A stretch of DNA of 64,000 bases from UBA7960 sp964348755 (GTDB lineage Bacteria; Bacteroidota; Bacteroidia; Bacteroidales; UBA7960): the NCBI GenBank assembly GCA_964348755.1, contig CAYGDW010000004.1, forward strand, positions 1-64,000, written 5' to 3'. The position numbers were made by a program, and so were the translations under genes. The notes beneath the pieces are model-generated. The model ran no database searches, was not told where the DNA came from, and worked only from the letters and a program-made list of their open reading frames with translations. Shown here piece by piece: positions 25,254 to 35,292 of the stretch; the stretch's first letter is position 1, and each line of letters begins with the position of its first letter.

Positions 25254-26746
25254 GACACTTTATGGCTTTCGTTTTCCTTTTCAACCAATGGCTGCAATTT
25301 TTTTTTGCTTTTCGCAATAGTATTTCCGATAATAATAAATAACAAGGCTGCACCCACTGCCACATAGGTGTCTTCAATGTCAATAATTCCCAAAATGCGA
25401 AGCAAAATGTTTACCAGCACGGCGAGTGTACCGCCAAAAAACGCCAGCCTAACGCCTTCAAGGGTAATCCAGCCGCGTTTATAAATGCCCATCATAATAA
25501 CAATAGCGCCTATGGCCCTAATGCCGTATGAAATATAGGCCGTGCTGAGTATTGCGCCCGATGCAAAAAACGCCAGTGGAATAGTAAAAAGGTTGACTAT
25601 GATAACCAATTTTCGGGCTGTTGAGATTATTTTCTGATCGGGAGCGGTTTTGTTTATCAGTCCGTGGTAAATGTCTTTTGTTGCTATAGTTACCACTGCA
25701 AAGTTTACCGGGCCAACGGTCGAAAGTATAGCTGCAAATATTCCCGAAAGGGCAATGCCTCCAAGCACCGGGTGTATAAATTCGGGAGTTACCATTAGGG
25801 TAGGCAGCACCATTTTGGGGTTTATCGCTTGCAGGGCGCCGTCCCAAAGGGGGCTGCCCGGCCCGGTGGTGCTAAAAAAGTTTCCGGTTTTTGCCACCAG
25901 GCCCAATAGCGCAACCAGAATTCCGAAAGGTGCAATAATAAATGCCGACAGAATTGCTGATTTTTTTGCTATTGAAGCGCTTCGAGCAGCAAATATGGGT
26001 TGTATGCTGGCTTGCCCTGCCATGCCTCCGAGTACGCCTCCCAAAATAAGGCTCCAGGCAAAGCCCAACCCTCCGCTAAATGGGTTGTAAAGGTTTTCAG
26101 GCGACCCCTGGGCAATTAAGGTTTCCCTGAGGGCTGCAAATCCACCAACTTCGTTTACACCAACAAAAGCGGCTGTGCCAATGCCAAAAAACATTACAAT
26201 AACATGTATTATGCCTGTAATTGCCAGAGCATGCATGCCACCAACATAGGTATAAATGGTAATTACTACAGAAGAAATAATAACCGATTGCAGCCATGAA
26301 GTGTCAAACATTGCCGAAATGACACTGGCTGCAGTTTGGAGCTGTACAAAGGCCAGCACAATATAAGCAAACAGAAAGGCAATGGCCGAGATTGCCCGGG
26401 CCCGTTTCCCGAAAAGATTTTCGAGCATTTCGCTGACAGTATGCACATTGTTTTCGCGGTAGTGGCGCGCCACGGTAAATCCGATAATCACCATGCCAAT
26501 GGCCGTGGAGATGTTGTAAAGTATGGGCTGCATGGTGCCCGTGGTAAAGGCTTTTTCACTCACACCTATGGTGCTCATACCGCCAAGCCATTCAGAAGCT
26601 ACCACAACCGCACAGGCAATTACGCCAAGGTTGCGGCCGGCAACCAAATAATCGGCAGCCGAACGGCTTGCAACTTTTTTTGTTAATAATGAAATAATGG
26701 TAATAAGGCCAAAGTAGGCTACAACAATAAGCAGGTATATGTTCAT
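25250..26746 (-). CDS. sodium/solute symporter (SSF family)
   Basis: A 498-residue polytopic membrane protein with about 13 hydrophobic segments. It resembles the sodium:solute symporter family: an early VAGRNLGVIACAVVVASEWL segment, the middle FAYIVLAFVQLQTAASVISA, and the later GIFAAILSTVGPVNFAVVT, a Na-site-like region. The substrate cannot be read from sequence; given the operon it is likely an organic acid. It is the first gene of the operon, after a two-box promoter and a leader of about 130 bases. Confidence 0.87.
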   Translation of the reverse strand: MNIYLLIVVAYFGLITIISLLTKKVASRSAADYLVAGRNLGVIACAVVVASEWLGGMSTIGVSEKAFTTGTMQPILYNISTAIGMVIIGFTVARHYRENNVHTVSEMLENLFGKRARAISAIAFLFAYIVLAFVQLQTAASVISAMFDTSWLQSVIISSVVITIYTYVGGMHALAITGIIHVIVMFFGIGTAAFVGVNEVGGFAALRETLIAQGSPENLYNPFSGGLGFAWSLILGGVLGGMAGQASIQPIFAARSASIAKKSAILSAFIIAPFGILVALLGLVAKTGNFFSTTGPGSPLWDGALQAINPKMVLPTLMVTPEFIHPVLGGIALSGIFAAILSTVGPVNFAVVTIATKDIYHGLINKTAPDQKIISTARKLVIIVNLFTIPLAFFASGAILSTAYISYGIRAIGAIVIMMGIYKRGWITLEGVRLAFFGGTLAVLVNILLRILGIIDIEDTYVAVGAALLFIIIGNTIAKSKKKLQPLVEKENESHKVS

Positions 26747-26886
26747 AAAATTGCTGCTTTTGGTTTTTTATTGGTAAATTCAATCTGCATTAAAGAGCCG
26801 TATTTTTTTTGGGAATCTACAACCTTGGTATGTTTTTAAACAGTATTTTTTTAAAATAAAGTCATTTGGCTCGCCAGTTGTGGCGG

Positions 26887-26916
26887 CAAAAATAAAGAAT
26901 TAAATCAACAAGCAAA
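26887..26916 (-). promoter_or_regulatory. promoter of the symporter/CoA-transferase/oxidoreductase operon
   Basis: On the minus strand TTTG (26916-26913), an 18-base spacer and TATTTTTG (26894-26887) fit the Bacteroidota pattern, one base short of the usual spacer. The predicted leader is about 130 bases. Confidence 0.5.
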
Positions 26917-26998
26917 AGTTTTAAAGAAGGCATTTTGCCACTTAACCACTTTTTCTGATTAACTATATTTCCTGAAGTTTTGAAAGTTGAGTGCCGGT

Positions 26999-28318
26999 TC
27001 AAAGGCATTCAATAACCTTTTCCATTTGCATACCGCGCGAGCCTTTAACGAGTATATGGTAGCCGCGAAACGGGTTTTTTAAAAGCCAACTGGCTGCGGC
27101 AATTGCTGTATCAAAAACAATGAAGTCTTTGCGGGCGGGGGCAACCGATTTGAATTCGGGTCCTACAAGTATAATTAATTCAAACTTCTTTTGTAAAAGC
27201 AGGTTTATAATGTGTTTATGTTCCATTGGACTGCTGCTGCCCATCTCAAGCATATCGCCAAGCATGACCGCCCTGGGTTTGTTCCCAAATTCCGAAAAAC
27301 TTTCAATGGCTGCTTCCATACTCGTGGGGTTGGCGTTGTAGGCGTCGAGCAAAATTGTGTTGCGGCCGTTTTCAATTAGTTGCGAGCGGCTATTGGCCGG
27401 AACGTAGCTTTCAATAGCTTTTATAGCTTTTGTGGGGCTTACGCCGAAATAAAGACCAATTGTTAAGGCAGCCATAATGTTTTCGAAATTGTAAACTCCT
27501 ACCAGCCGGGTGTTTATATGTCCGGTTGTTCCTTTTAGGGCCTTCCCGAATTTTTTATTTACTTTAAAACTTATTCCAATAAATGGTTTGTTTTGGTTTA
27601 CTTGCCCACTGCAATGGTGTTTTTCATTTTGCCCGTAAAAAATCCTGTTTCCTTCCGATTTTTCGCACAACAGCGGGTTGTCGCCGTTTATAAAAACCAG
27701 GCCGTTGTGCCTGTTAACGTGTTTGTATAGTTCTGTTTTAGTCAAAATAATGTTTTCAAGACTTCCGAAGCCTTCCAGGTGGGCCTTGCCAATATTGGTA
27801 ATCAGCCCGAAGTTAGGAAGTGCAAATTCTGAAAGTTGCCCAACCTCGCCCACGTGATTTGCCCCCATTTCAATAATTGCCATTTGGTGCTCAGGCCCCA
27901 GGCTAAGCAAAGTAAGGGGAACGCCAATGTGGTTGTTGAGGTTGCCTTTGGTTGCCAGGGTGCTAAAGGTTGTTGAAAGCACTGCATGCACAAGCTCTTT
28001 TGTGGTAGTTTTGCCGTTGCTGCCGGTTATGCCTACTACCGGCAAATTAAAATGTTTGCGATGCAACAGGCTAAGATTCTGCAGGGTGGCCAGTACATCA
28101 TCAACAGTAAATATATTTGGTGCTGAAAATGAGCGATCATCAGCCACAGCGGCTACGCATCCCTTTTCCAAGGCTAGATTTACAAACAGGTTTCCATTGA
28201 AATTATCACCTTTTAGCGCAAAAAAAATGTTGCCGGGTTTGGCCATTCGGCTGTCGGTGCAAACTGTATGGCCATTTAAAACCAGCTGGTGTAGCTTATT
28301 GAGAATTTTAGATTCCAT
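26999..28318 (-). CDS. murF: UDP-N-acetylmuramoyl-tripeptide--D-Ala-D-Ala ligase MurF
   Basis: A 439-residue Mur ligase, the cytoplasmic enzyme that adds D-Ala-D-Ala to the peptidoglycan precursor. The N-terminal MurF-type domain includes TDSRMAKPGNIFFALKGDNF, the P-loop is GITGSNGKTTTKEL near residue 100, and the AIIEMGANHVGEVGQL segment and the DAYNANPTSMEAAI motif follow. The C-terminal domain ends with HILVKGSRGMQMEKV. Adjacent placement to gldJ is common in Bacteroidota. It starts 66 bases after the gldJ stop. Confidence 0.95.
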   Translation of the reverse strand: MESKILNKLHQLVLNGHTVCTDSRMAKPGNIFFALKGDNFNGNLFVNLALEKGCVAAVADDRSFSAPNIFTVDDVLATLQNLSLLHRKHFNLPVVGITGSNGKTTTKELVHAVLSTTFSTLATKGNLNNHIGVPLTLLSLGPEHQMAIIEMGANHVGEVGQLSEFALPNFGLITNIGKAHLEGFGSLENIILTKTELYKHVNRHNGLVFINGDNPLLCEKSEGNRIFYGQNEKHHCSGQVNQNKPFIGISFKVNKKFGKALKGTTGHINTRLVGVYNFENIMAALTIGLYFGVSPTKAIKAIESYVPANSRSQLIENGRNTILLDAYNANPTSMEAAIESFSEFGNKPRAVMLGDMLEMGSSSPMEHKHIINLLLQKKFELIILVGPEFKSVAPARKDFIVFDTAIAAASWLLKNPFRGYHILVKGSRGMQMEKVIECL

Positions 28319-28330
28319 GGAGCTAAATTA

Positions 28331-28365
28331 AATAAAAAACCCCATCTGCAAAATCAGACGGGGTT
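28331..28365 (-). terminator. intrinsic terminator of gldJ
   Basis: An 11-position stem with one mismatch (28338-28348 with 28355-28365), a 6-base loop, and a T tract on the minus strand immediately after. It lies 20 bases beyond the gldJ stop and just before murF. Confidence 0.8.
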
Positions 28366-28384
28366 TGTTTTGGTTGAATCTCTT

Positions 28385-29851
28385 TTAGTAACCTATGGGG
28401 CTTCCTACTCTTATCATAGCGCAACGAAAGCCAATGGTATTGGTACCTTCGTTTTGGTCGAGAAACCTGCGGTTGCCCGGCACAATCCAATAAACCCTGT
28501 CTTTCCAGCTTCCTCCCTTGTACACGCGCGACTGGTCGTTTATCAGGCTCGAAACGCTATATTCGTACATCATTTTGTTGGGGTCAACACCATCTTCCTC
28601 TCCAAAGAAAAGGCTCGACCTAAGGTCACCATCGCGATAGCTAATGTTGTCGGCATAACGGTAATTTCGGCGTGTAACATTTTCTTCAACGGTAACATCG
28701 CGCTTAATTAAGCGGCCAAACTCGTCTTTTGGCACAGGGTTTCCTTCGGCATCGAGTTCGAGTGTCTGAAACACATTTCCACGAAACGGGCGGAAATCAG
28801 ACACGTCTTCGTGCGAGAGGGGGCGGTACACGTCCAAAACCCACTCGCTAACATTGCCGGCCATGTTATAGAGCCCGTAGTCGTTGGGCCAGTAAGCATA
28901 AACCGGAACCGTAGCTTCTCCGCCATCATTCAGGTTGCCTGCCACCCCCATGTAATCGCCACGACCGCGCTGAATATTTGCAAGGAATACGCCCATTGTT
29001 TTTCTTTCGCTGCTTCGTACATTATGTCCGCTCCATGGGTATAGGCGTCTTTCTATTACTCTTTCGTAAACTGTGTTACCAATAAGGCCCAGCGCTGCAA
29101 ATTCCCACTCGGCCTCGGTAGGCAAGCGGTACGAGGGAAGCAGTATGCCGTCGGTCCAGCGAACCTGGCGTTCCCCGGTGCCCCGTGGGTCAAGGTCGCG
29201 CATATTGCGTCGCACCAAACCTTCGTATTGGCCAGCAAGATAGGCTTCTGTATTAAAGTTGTTTTCATTTCGCTGATCAGGATTCCATTCAAGGATTCCT
29301 TCGCGAATTAGTATCATTTCATTTACCCGGTCAGTACGCCACGAGGCATATTCTGTGGCCTGCACCCAGCTAACGCCAACCACCGGATAATCCTGGTAAG
29401 CCGGGTGGCGAAGATAATTCTGTACAAAAGGCTCGTTGTAGGCCAAAGGGTCGCGCCAAACAAGGGTGTCGGGCAGGGCCCTGCGGTACACTTCAGGGTA
29501 AGTTTCGCCCAATACACGATGAATCCAATAAAGATATTCAAGGTAATCAAGATTGCGAACCTCTGTTTCATCCATATAAAATGATGACACTGTAACACGG
29601 CGTGGAATATTATTCCAGTCGAACATAACATCCTGTTCAGTGCGGCCCATTACAAAGGTGCCTCCTTCAATAAAAACCAGGCCAGGGCCTGTTTCTTGTT
29701 GCTGTGTGGATGCGACTTCGAAACCGCCGGTTCGTGGATCATTGTGATTCCAGCCAGTAGTTGACGAAGTTTGCTTCTTGCAGGAGAAAAGGAATGCAGC
29801 AACCAGTATGGCCACAGATACTGCAATCATTTTATTGGAATTCCTTAACAT
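28385..29851 (-). CDS. gldJ: gliding motility / type IX secretion lipoprotein GldJ
   Basis: A 488-residue lipoprotein with a signal peptide and lipobox LFSC (lipidated Cys24), then a formylglycine-generating-enzyme-like (SUMF1) fold without evident enzyme function. GldJ-type features are TGWNHNDPRTGGFEV directly after the signal, ETGPGLVFIEGGTFVMGR, MDETEVRNLDYLEYL, YRLPTEAEWEFAALG and YKGGSWKDRVYW. GldJ stabilises the GldK/GldN ring of the type IX secretion system. It is close to GldK in fold, but the N-terminal motif favours GldJ. PorP/SprF and PorU/PorV lie nearby. Confidence 0.88.
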   Translation of the reverse strand: MLRNSNKMIAVSVAILVAAFLFSCKKQTSSTTGWNHNDPRTGGFEVASTQQQETGPGLVFIEGGTFVMGRTEQDVMFDWNNIPRRVTVSSFYMDETEVRNLDYLEYLYWIHRVLGETYPEVYRRALPDTLVWRDPLAYNEPFVQNYLRHPAYQDYPVVGVSWVQATEYASWRTDRVNEMILIREGILEWNPDQRNENNFNTEAYLAGQYEGLVRRNMRDLDPRGTGERQVRWTDGILLPSYRLPTEAEWEFAALGLIGNTVYERVIERRLYPWSGHNVRSSERKTMGVFLANIQRGRGDYMGVAGNLNDGGEATVPVYAYWPNDYGLYNMAGNVSEWVLDVYRPLSHEDVSDFRPFRGNVFQTLELDAEGNPVPKDEFGRLIKRDVTVEENVTRRNYRYADNISYRDGDLRSSLFFGEEDGVDPNKMMYEYSVSSLINDQSRVYKGGSWKDRVYWIVPGNRRFLDQNEGTNTIGFRCAMIRVGSPIGY

Positions 29852-29873
29852 AGTGGTTGTTTTTGAATGTGTA

Positions 29874-29881
29874 CAAAATTA
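29874..29881 (-). promoter_or_regulatory. -7 promoter box of gldJ
   Basis: The minus strand reads TAATTTTG, matching TAnnTTTG, 22 bases before the gldJ ATG. The stop codon of the upstream porP/sprF-like gene is at 29883-29885, so the box lies directly after it. No -33 TTTG is at the expected distance. Confidence 0.45.
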
Positions 29882-29882
29882 A

Positions 29883-30872
29883 CTAAAAACTTGGACAGTT
29901 TAGTATGCGATAACGTTGCTTTTTTGCATTGCAATGCAAATTCAGTAAAACACTTATTTCGTGGGTGCCATTAAAAATTCCTGAAAACCCCGACAGTGAA
30001 TGATCGTAGCTGTAGGCTACCCGGTAATTACCCGGGTTGAGGCCTATCATAAAAATAAGGGTTTCTGGCAGATTTAAATCCTGCCTGAGCCACACTCCGG
30101 CAACAAATTGCGAAATGCCAGCATAAATTCCGTAATTTAAGCGGTGGTGGGCACCCTGGTTCTGATATATTACGTTTGGAGAAAGAAAAAATTGTTCTGT
30201 TGGTGAAGTTGTTGAGCTTTTTTGAATTATTGGAATATGCATTCCGGCATGGGCTGTTATTTTTAGCGGAAGCGGCTGGTTGTGGCCAAAGAAGCTTTGA
30301 TTGGGGCGGGTAAGGTGGTGAATGGCTGCCCCGCCATAAAAACGCTCATTAAATAGCAGGACACCAGCCCCAAAATCTGCGGCATGCCGCCAGGTTTTGT
30401 CTGGAGGGGGTTCGGTTTGTGGGTTGATTATCCCGGTGCCTGTATCGAACTGGTCGGCAAAAATCAGTCTGTCCCAGTTAAGGTCATTGCGAAGATAACC
30501 TGCCTGAACCCCAAAATTGAGATAAAAATCGCGGGTAAGCCGTAAATGCAGGCTGTAAATGGCGCTTATGTGGTTGCGCATTAAAAGGCCGCCTTGGTGG
30601 TCGCTGGTAAGCAACACCCCCAACCCGCCTCTGAGGGCATCAACAGCCCGATCGAAAGAAAAATTGTACGTTGAAAATGTGCCGAAATCGGGCCAAGGCT
30701 GGTTGCGGTAATTAAAAACGAGCCTCGGGCATTGGCCCGTGCCGGCAAATGCCGGATTTAAATATACCGGCGCCGAAAAAAATTGCGAAAAAATTGCGTC
30801 CTGTCCATGAGCAGGTAACGAATTTGCTGCAAGAAAAAATATGAGAATCAGGTCAATCGGGTTTTTTCTCAT
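29883..30872 (-). CDS. type IX secretion membrane protein, PorP/SprF family
   Basis: A 329-residue outer-membrane beta-barrel with a signal peptide ending near ANSLPAHGQ. The PorP/SprF signature DAIFSQFFSAPVYLNPAFAG follows at once. Then come alternating strand patterns and a C-terminal aromatic ending. These proteins pair with GldM/GldK-type components or dock a partner protein for type IX secretion. It lies between gldJ and porU, consistent with T9SS function. The last 15 residues (KKQRYRILNCPSF) are atypically basic with a Cys. Confidence 0.87.
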   Translation of the reverse strand: MRKNPIDLILIFFLAANSLPAHGQDAIFSQFFSAPVYLNPAFAGTGQCPRLVFNYRNQPWPDFGTFSTYNFSFDRAVDALRGGLGVLLTSDHQGGLLMRNHISAIYSLHLRLTRDFYLNFGVQAGYLRNDLNWDRLIFADQFDTGTGIINPQTEPPPDKTWRHAADFGAGVLLFNERFYGGAAIHHLTRPNQSFFGHNQPLPLKITAHAGMHIPIIQKSSTTSPTEQFFLSPNVIYQNQGAHHRLNYGIYAGISQFVAGVWLRQDLNLPETLIFMIGLNPGNYRVAYSYDHSLSGFSGIFNGTHEISVLLNLHCNAKKQRYRILNCPSF

Positions 30873-31365
30873 TCATTAGCCGGCTTCTTCCTGTTTTCTT
30901 AAACGAAAAAAAAAGCCCGTTGTTTCGAAGGCTCAGTTTTTTATCGCTTCAACAGCTAATTTTATATTTTTTTTGCACTATTGTCCGATAAAGTAAAAAA
31001 GGGTAGAGTTTTATGCATGAGATTCCTCCCTACGTTCGGAATGACAGTCTGTTAGCTTTTTATTAAGGGGGGTAGGTGATAGCTTCGTCGCCACCTACCC
31101 CCCTTAATTGCCAAAATCATTGAAAGCCCTGTCATTACGAGCGGAGCGAGAAATCTCGTAATTTTTGTCGGCCAGTATTAATTTTTTTGAGTAAATACCT
31201 TAAAAAGTGTGTCAGGATTGCGAATTTTGTGTGAAAATATTGAAAAGAAAAGGTCGTTATAAACAAGTAGCCAACCCATTTTGTTGTTAATGCAATTTGG
31301 TGGCAGGTTGCTGTTTTTCATGCAGGGTTTTGGGTGCATGGTTATTCCTGGAGAAATTTTATAGA
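30873..31365. other. intergenic region upstream of porU
   Basis: It holds the dispersed palindromic repeat copy 2 (30989-31176). A short hairpin at about 30911-30932 (AGCC...GGCT flanked by A and T runs) could act as a weak terminator on either strand. No gene was found. Confidence 0.5.
30989..31176 (+). repeat. palindromic dispersed repeat, copy 2
   Basis: About 188 bases in the same orientation as copy 1 at 11846-12031. The terminal inverted arms match at 24 of 29 positions (about 31019-31047 and 31129-31157). The central hairpin is 14 bp and perfect (31065-31078 with 31092-31105) and its loop differs completely from copy 1. It is non-coding. Confidence 0.85.
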
Positions 31366-34300
31366 ATGTTCAAAAATTTTCTGGTTATTTTTCTTTTGTT
31401 GCTGGCTGTGATATGTCATGGCCAGGGCATTACAAGTAAGCATAGTTTAAACTGGCATGCGCCACAGCGTGTTATGCCCGAACCGGGTGTTTTTACTGAT
31501 ATTTTGTCGTTTTCAGGGGCTGTTTATGCCGATACACTGCCCAATATTCCCATGTTTTCAACAACTTCGGCAAACCCCGCTCCTTTTTATACCACCAATT
31601 TTGCTATTGCCAATGCCGGGTTTGAACCGGCAAGTGCCGAAGAATCGCGCATTTTGCACCAAGCAGGTTTTGAGGCCAACGAAATAGTATTGTTTCAGAC
31701 CCAACAAACCATCAGAAAAGAGTCGGGCTCGGTGGTTTCGTTTTTTCCTTTCAGAAAAAATCCTGAAAACGGGAAGTATGAAAAGTTGATTTCTTTCGAA
31801 CTGACCAAAGAATTAACCTTGCACCCTGAATTCTCTTATAAGTCGTTGCACAATTACCCCGAAAACTCAGTGCTTTCGACCGGTACCTGGTTTAAGTTTT
31901 GTGTAGATGAAACTGGAGTTTATCAGCTCACTCATTCTGATTTGGCTGCCTTGGGTTTAAACATGGCTGGTTTGCAAAAAGCCAATATCAGAATTTTTGG
32001 CAATGGCGGTGGCATACTTCCTGAAGCCAATAGTAACACGCGCATTACCGACCTCAGAGAAAATGCAATTTTTATTTCGGGTACCCCTTCAGGTTTATTT
32101 GGGCAAAGCGATTTTATTTTATTTTACGGGCAGTCGCCCAACCAGTGGATTTTTGATCCAACAAACAAAGTGTTTAATCATCAGGTGCATAATTATACCA
32201 CCGAAAATTGTTACTTCCTCACTCCTGACAATGGCCCCGGTAAGCGCATAGGATCCCGGGCTGGTGTTTCGCAAAATCCAACCCATAACGTTACATCTTT
32301 TCAGGATTATGCCTATCATCAGCTCGACCAGGTAAACCTGATAGGGAGTGGAAGAACCTGGTTTGGCGAAGTGTTTGATGCCACGCTAAACAGGGAGTTT
32401 AGCTTCGACTTTCCCGACCTGCTCCTAACCGAGCCAGCCCGGATCAAAACTTTTGTAGCCGCACGCTCAACCGTCAACAGCAGCTTTACGGTTGAGGCAG
32501 GTGCCGGGAAAATTACCCAGCAAATTAGCCGTATATTCCCAGCAAACTTTACCGGGGCATTTGCCAATTTGGCCATCGACTCCTTGTGGTTTACACCAAC
32601 TCAGGCTGGTCAGATCAGGGTAAATATTACCTATAATCGCCCATTGGCCGGATCGCGCGGTTGGTTAAATTACATTGCCCTGAATGTAACCCGCCAGCTC
32701 AGGTTCAACGCTCCGCAACTTGCCTTCAGAAATGTGCACCTGCCAGGGCCCGAAAATATTGTGCAATACAACCTGGCTAATGCCAACAACCAAATAACAG
32801 TATGGGATGTAACCGACCGATTTAATGTAACCCAGCAACAGACCTCATTGAGCGGAAACACACTGCAGTTCAGACTCCAGGGAGGCGGTTTGCCCGAATT
32901 TGTGGCATTTGATGGCTCCTCATTTAAAAAAGTAAAGAACAGGGGTCGTATCGAAAACCAAAACCTGCATGGCATGCAATCTTCCGACATGATTATTGTT
33001 GTGCCCGAGGCATTCAGGGCAGAAGCCCGCAGGCTTGCCGATTTTCGTACGCTGCACAATGGCATTAGTGTGGCAGTGGTAACTACCAATCAGGTATTTA
33101 ACGAATTTTCGTCGGGCTCGGCCGACATTGCTGCCATTCGCAATTTCATGAAAATGCTTTATGACCGGGCCCAAACCCAGACTCAAATGCCTCGTTATCT
33201 GTTGCTCTTCGGAAACGGAACTATCGATAACCGCAACCTTCTTGGATTTGGAGGAAACCATATACCAACCTGGCAAAGTATCAATTCGCACCAGTTAGAC
33301 CGGTCTTACATGACCGACGATTTCTTTGGCCTGCTCGACGATTCGGAAGGCAATAATGCCGACGGAAGCCTTGATATTGGAATAGGTCGGCTGCCAATCC
33401 GCACACTTGATGAGGCCCGGGTAGTGGTAGATAAAATAATAAGGTACAACCAGCGTGTTCCTGCTTTAAACCCCCTCACAAACGATTTACAGCAAAGCGG
33501 CATTATTTCCAACTACGCCGATTGGCGCAACCGGGTTGTTTTAATTGCCGACGACCAGGACTTTAACCGCCATTTTATCGATTCGGAAGCCATTGCCAGC
33601 ATCATGCAAACCAATTTTCCACTTTTTAATGTAGATAAAATTTATTTTGATGCTTACCCGCAGGTTACCCTTGCTGGGGGTGCACGTATTCCTGATGTGA
33701 ACAAGGCCATTAATGAGGCCGTAAACCAGGGTGCCCTGCTTATAAACTACATTGGCCATGGAGGTGCTCTTGGCCTTGGCCACGAAAGGGTGTTAACTTT
33801 TGAGGATATTGCTACCTGGAATAATTATTATAACCTCCCTGTGTTCATGACTGCCACCTGCGAGTTTTCGAGCTTTGACCATCCCAACCCATCAGATGTT
33901 ACTGCAGGGGTACGTATTTTTATGAAGCCCGACGGGGGAGCCTCAGCCCTTTTTACCACTACAAGGCTTGCCTGGTCGGGCCCTAACCTTACCCTTAACC
34001 GGAACTTTATAGAGGTTGCTTTTGACAAAAACCAACAGGGGCGATATCAAAACCTGGGTGACTTGATACGGCTTTCAAAGGTAAAAAGCAGCGGAAGCCT
34101 CGAAAGCTGGCGAATTCGCAATTTTGTGCTACTGGGCGACCCTTCAATGCAAATGGCTTACCCCCAATACCAGGTTATTACCAGCCAAATGCCCGATACC
34201 CTGAGGGCATTCCAAAAGGTAACCGTAAGCGGGTTTGTAGCCGATGAAACTGGGAACCCTCTTACAAATTACAATGGCATTGTATCGCCCACCGTTTTTG

Positions 34301-35220
34301 ATAAAGAAAGAACTTTTAGAACTCTTGGACAAGACAGCGACAGCTTTGAAGCAAATTTTACAATAAGAAACTCCTTGCTTTATAAAGGAAATACAAGTGT
34401 TACAAATGGAGAGTTCAGTTTTACGTTTGTTGTGCCCCAGGGGATTGCATACAACTTTGGCAAAGGCAAAATAGGATACTACCTCGATAATGGGGTAAAC
34501 GATGGCAACGGATACTTTTCTGACTTTGTGATTGGGGGCACAATGCCTGGTTTTGAACCCGACAACCAAGGCCCTCAAATCTGGCTGTTTATGAACGACA
34601 CAACATTTGTTTCGGGCGGAACCACTAACCAAAATCCAATATTGCTTGCGCTGCTTCGCGACGAAAATGGAATAAACCTCACAGGTAGAATTGGACACGA
34701 TATTGTGGCGATACTTAATGAAAATACGGGCAGCCCGATTGTTTTGAACAATTACTACCAGGCCGATCTGGATAACTTTATGAGCGGAAGGGTTGCCTAT
34801 CCTTTTTCCCGTTTGCCCGATGGCAGACACAAACTGTCAGTTAGAGCCTGGGATACACACAATAACCCCGCATCAGCCACCATTGAATTTATAGTAAGTT
34901 CTACAGCCACGCTTGCACTCGATAACTTAATGAATTATCCAAACCCGTTCTCGCAGCAAACCTTCTTTAAGTTTACCCATAACCAGCCTTTTTCCGACCT
35001 TAACGTTAGGATTGAAATTTATGACCTTAGCGGAAAACTCTTGCAAAACATTGAAACCATAGTAAATTCGCCCGGCTACCAATCGGCGCCCATTCAATGG
35101 GATGGCCGCGACTTCAGTGGAAGAGCAATTGCAAACGGTATTTACCTTTACAGATTGGTGCTGAGAACCCCCGATGGAAATGTATCTGCCAGCACCCAAA
35201 GACTTGTAATTCTGCGCTAA
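31366..35220 (+). CDS. porU: type IX secretion system sortase PorU
   Basis: A 1284-residue gingipain-like (C25) protease that removes the C-terminal signal of type IX cargo and attaches the cargo to the cell surface. The start chosen (31366) gives a clean signal peptide, MFKNFLVIFLLLLAVICHGQ; the frame extends 23 codons further upstream without sense. The catalytic His798 is in NYIGHGGALGLGH and the Cys832 in MTATCEFSSF. The C-terminal 100 residues form a FlgD-like/T9SS C-terminal domain (NYPNPFSQQTFFKF, YDLSGKLLQ, GIYLYRLVL). PorV follows 228 bases downstream, its usual partner. Confidence 0.93.
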   Translation: MFKNFLVIFLLLLAVICHGQGITSKHSLNWHAPQRVMPEPGVFTDILSFSGAVYADTLPNIPMFSTTSANPAPFYTTNFAIANAGFEPASAEESRILHQAGFEANEIVLFQTQQTIRKESGSVVSFFPFRKNPENGKYEKLISFELTKELTLHPEFSYKSLHNYPENSVLSTGTWFKFCVDETGVYQLTHSDLAALGLNMAGLQKANIRIFGNGGGILPEANSNTRITDLRENAIFISGTPSGLFGQSDFILFYGQSPNQWIFDPTNKVFNHQVHNYTTENCYFLTPDNGPGKRIGSRAGVSQNPTHNVTSFQDYAYHQLDQVNLIGSGRTWFGEVFDATLNREFSFDFPDLLLTEPARIKTFVAARSTVNSSFTVEAGAGKITQQISRIFPANFTGAFANLAIDSLWFTPTQAGQIRVNITYNRPLAGSRGWLNYIALNVTRQLRFNAPQLAFRNVHLPGPENIVQYNLANANNQITVWDVTDRFNVTQQQTSLSGNTLQFRLQGGGLPEFVAFDGSSFKKVKNRGRIENQNLHGMQSSDMIIVVPEAFRAEARRLADFRTLHNGISVAVVTTNQVFNEFSSGSADIAAIRNFMKMLYDRAQTQTQMPRYLLLFGNGTIDNRNLLGFGGNHIPTWQSINSHQLDRSYMTDDFFGLLDDSEGNNADGSLDIGIGRLPIRTLDEARVVVDKIIRYNQRVPALNPLTNDLQQSGIISNYADWRNRVVLIADDQDFNRHFIDSEAIASIMQTNFPLFNVDKIYFDAYPQVTLAGGARIPDVNKAINEAVNQGALLINYIGHGGALGLGHERVLTFEDIATWNNYYNLPVFMTATCEFSSFDHPNPSDVTAGVRIFMKPDGGASALFTTTRLAWSGPNLTLNRNFIEVAFDKNQQGRYQNLGDLIRLSKVKSSGSLESWRIRNFVLLGDPSMQMAYPQYQVITSQMPDTLRAFQKVTVSGFVADETGNPLTNYNGIVSPTVFDKERTFRTLGQDSDSFEANFTIRNSLLYKGNTSVTNGEFSFTFVVPQGIAYNFGKGKIGYYLDNGVNDGNGYFSDFVIGGTMPGFEPDNQGPQIWLFMNDTTFVSGGTTNQNPILLALLRDENGINLTGRIGHDIVAILNENTGSPIVLNNYYQADLDNFMSGRVAYPFSRLPDGRHKLSVRAWDTHNNPASATIEFIVSSTATLALDNLMNYPNPFSQQTFFKFTHNQPFSDLNVRIEIYDLSGKLLQNIETIVNSPGYQSAPIQWDGRDFSGRAIANGIYLYRLVLRTPDGNVSASTQRLVILR

Positions 35221-35292
35221 AAAAAGGTGTTTGCCCATTATAACAATAAGGCCCAACTCACGTTTCATAAAATATCAGAGGTTTTAATTCGT

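Noticed and set aside
26747..26998. A riboswitch in the 130-base leader of the symporter operon
   Set aside because: No conserved riboswitch core was recognised; the leader is A/T-rich without clear stable stems.
31297..31365. Upstream extension of porU by 23 codons
   Set aside because: The extension places a non-signal, Cys-rich stretch before an ideal signal peptide that begins at 31366.
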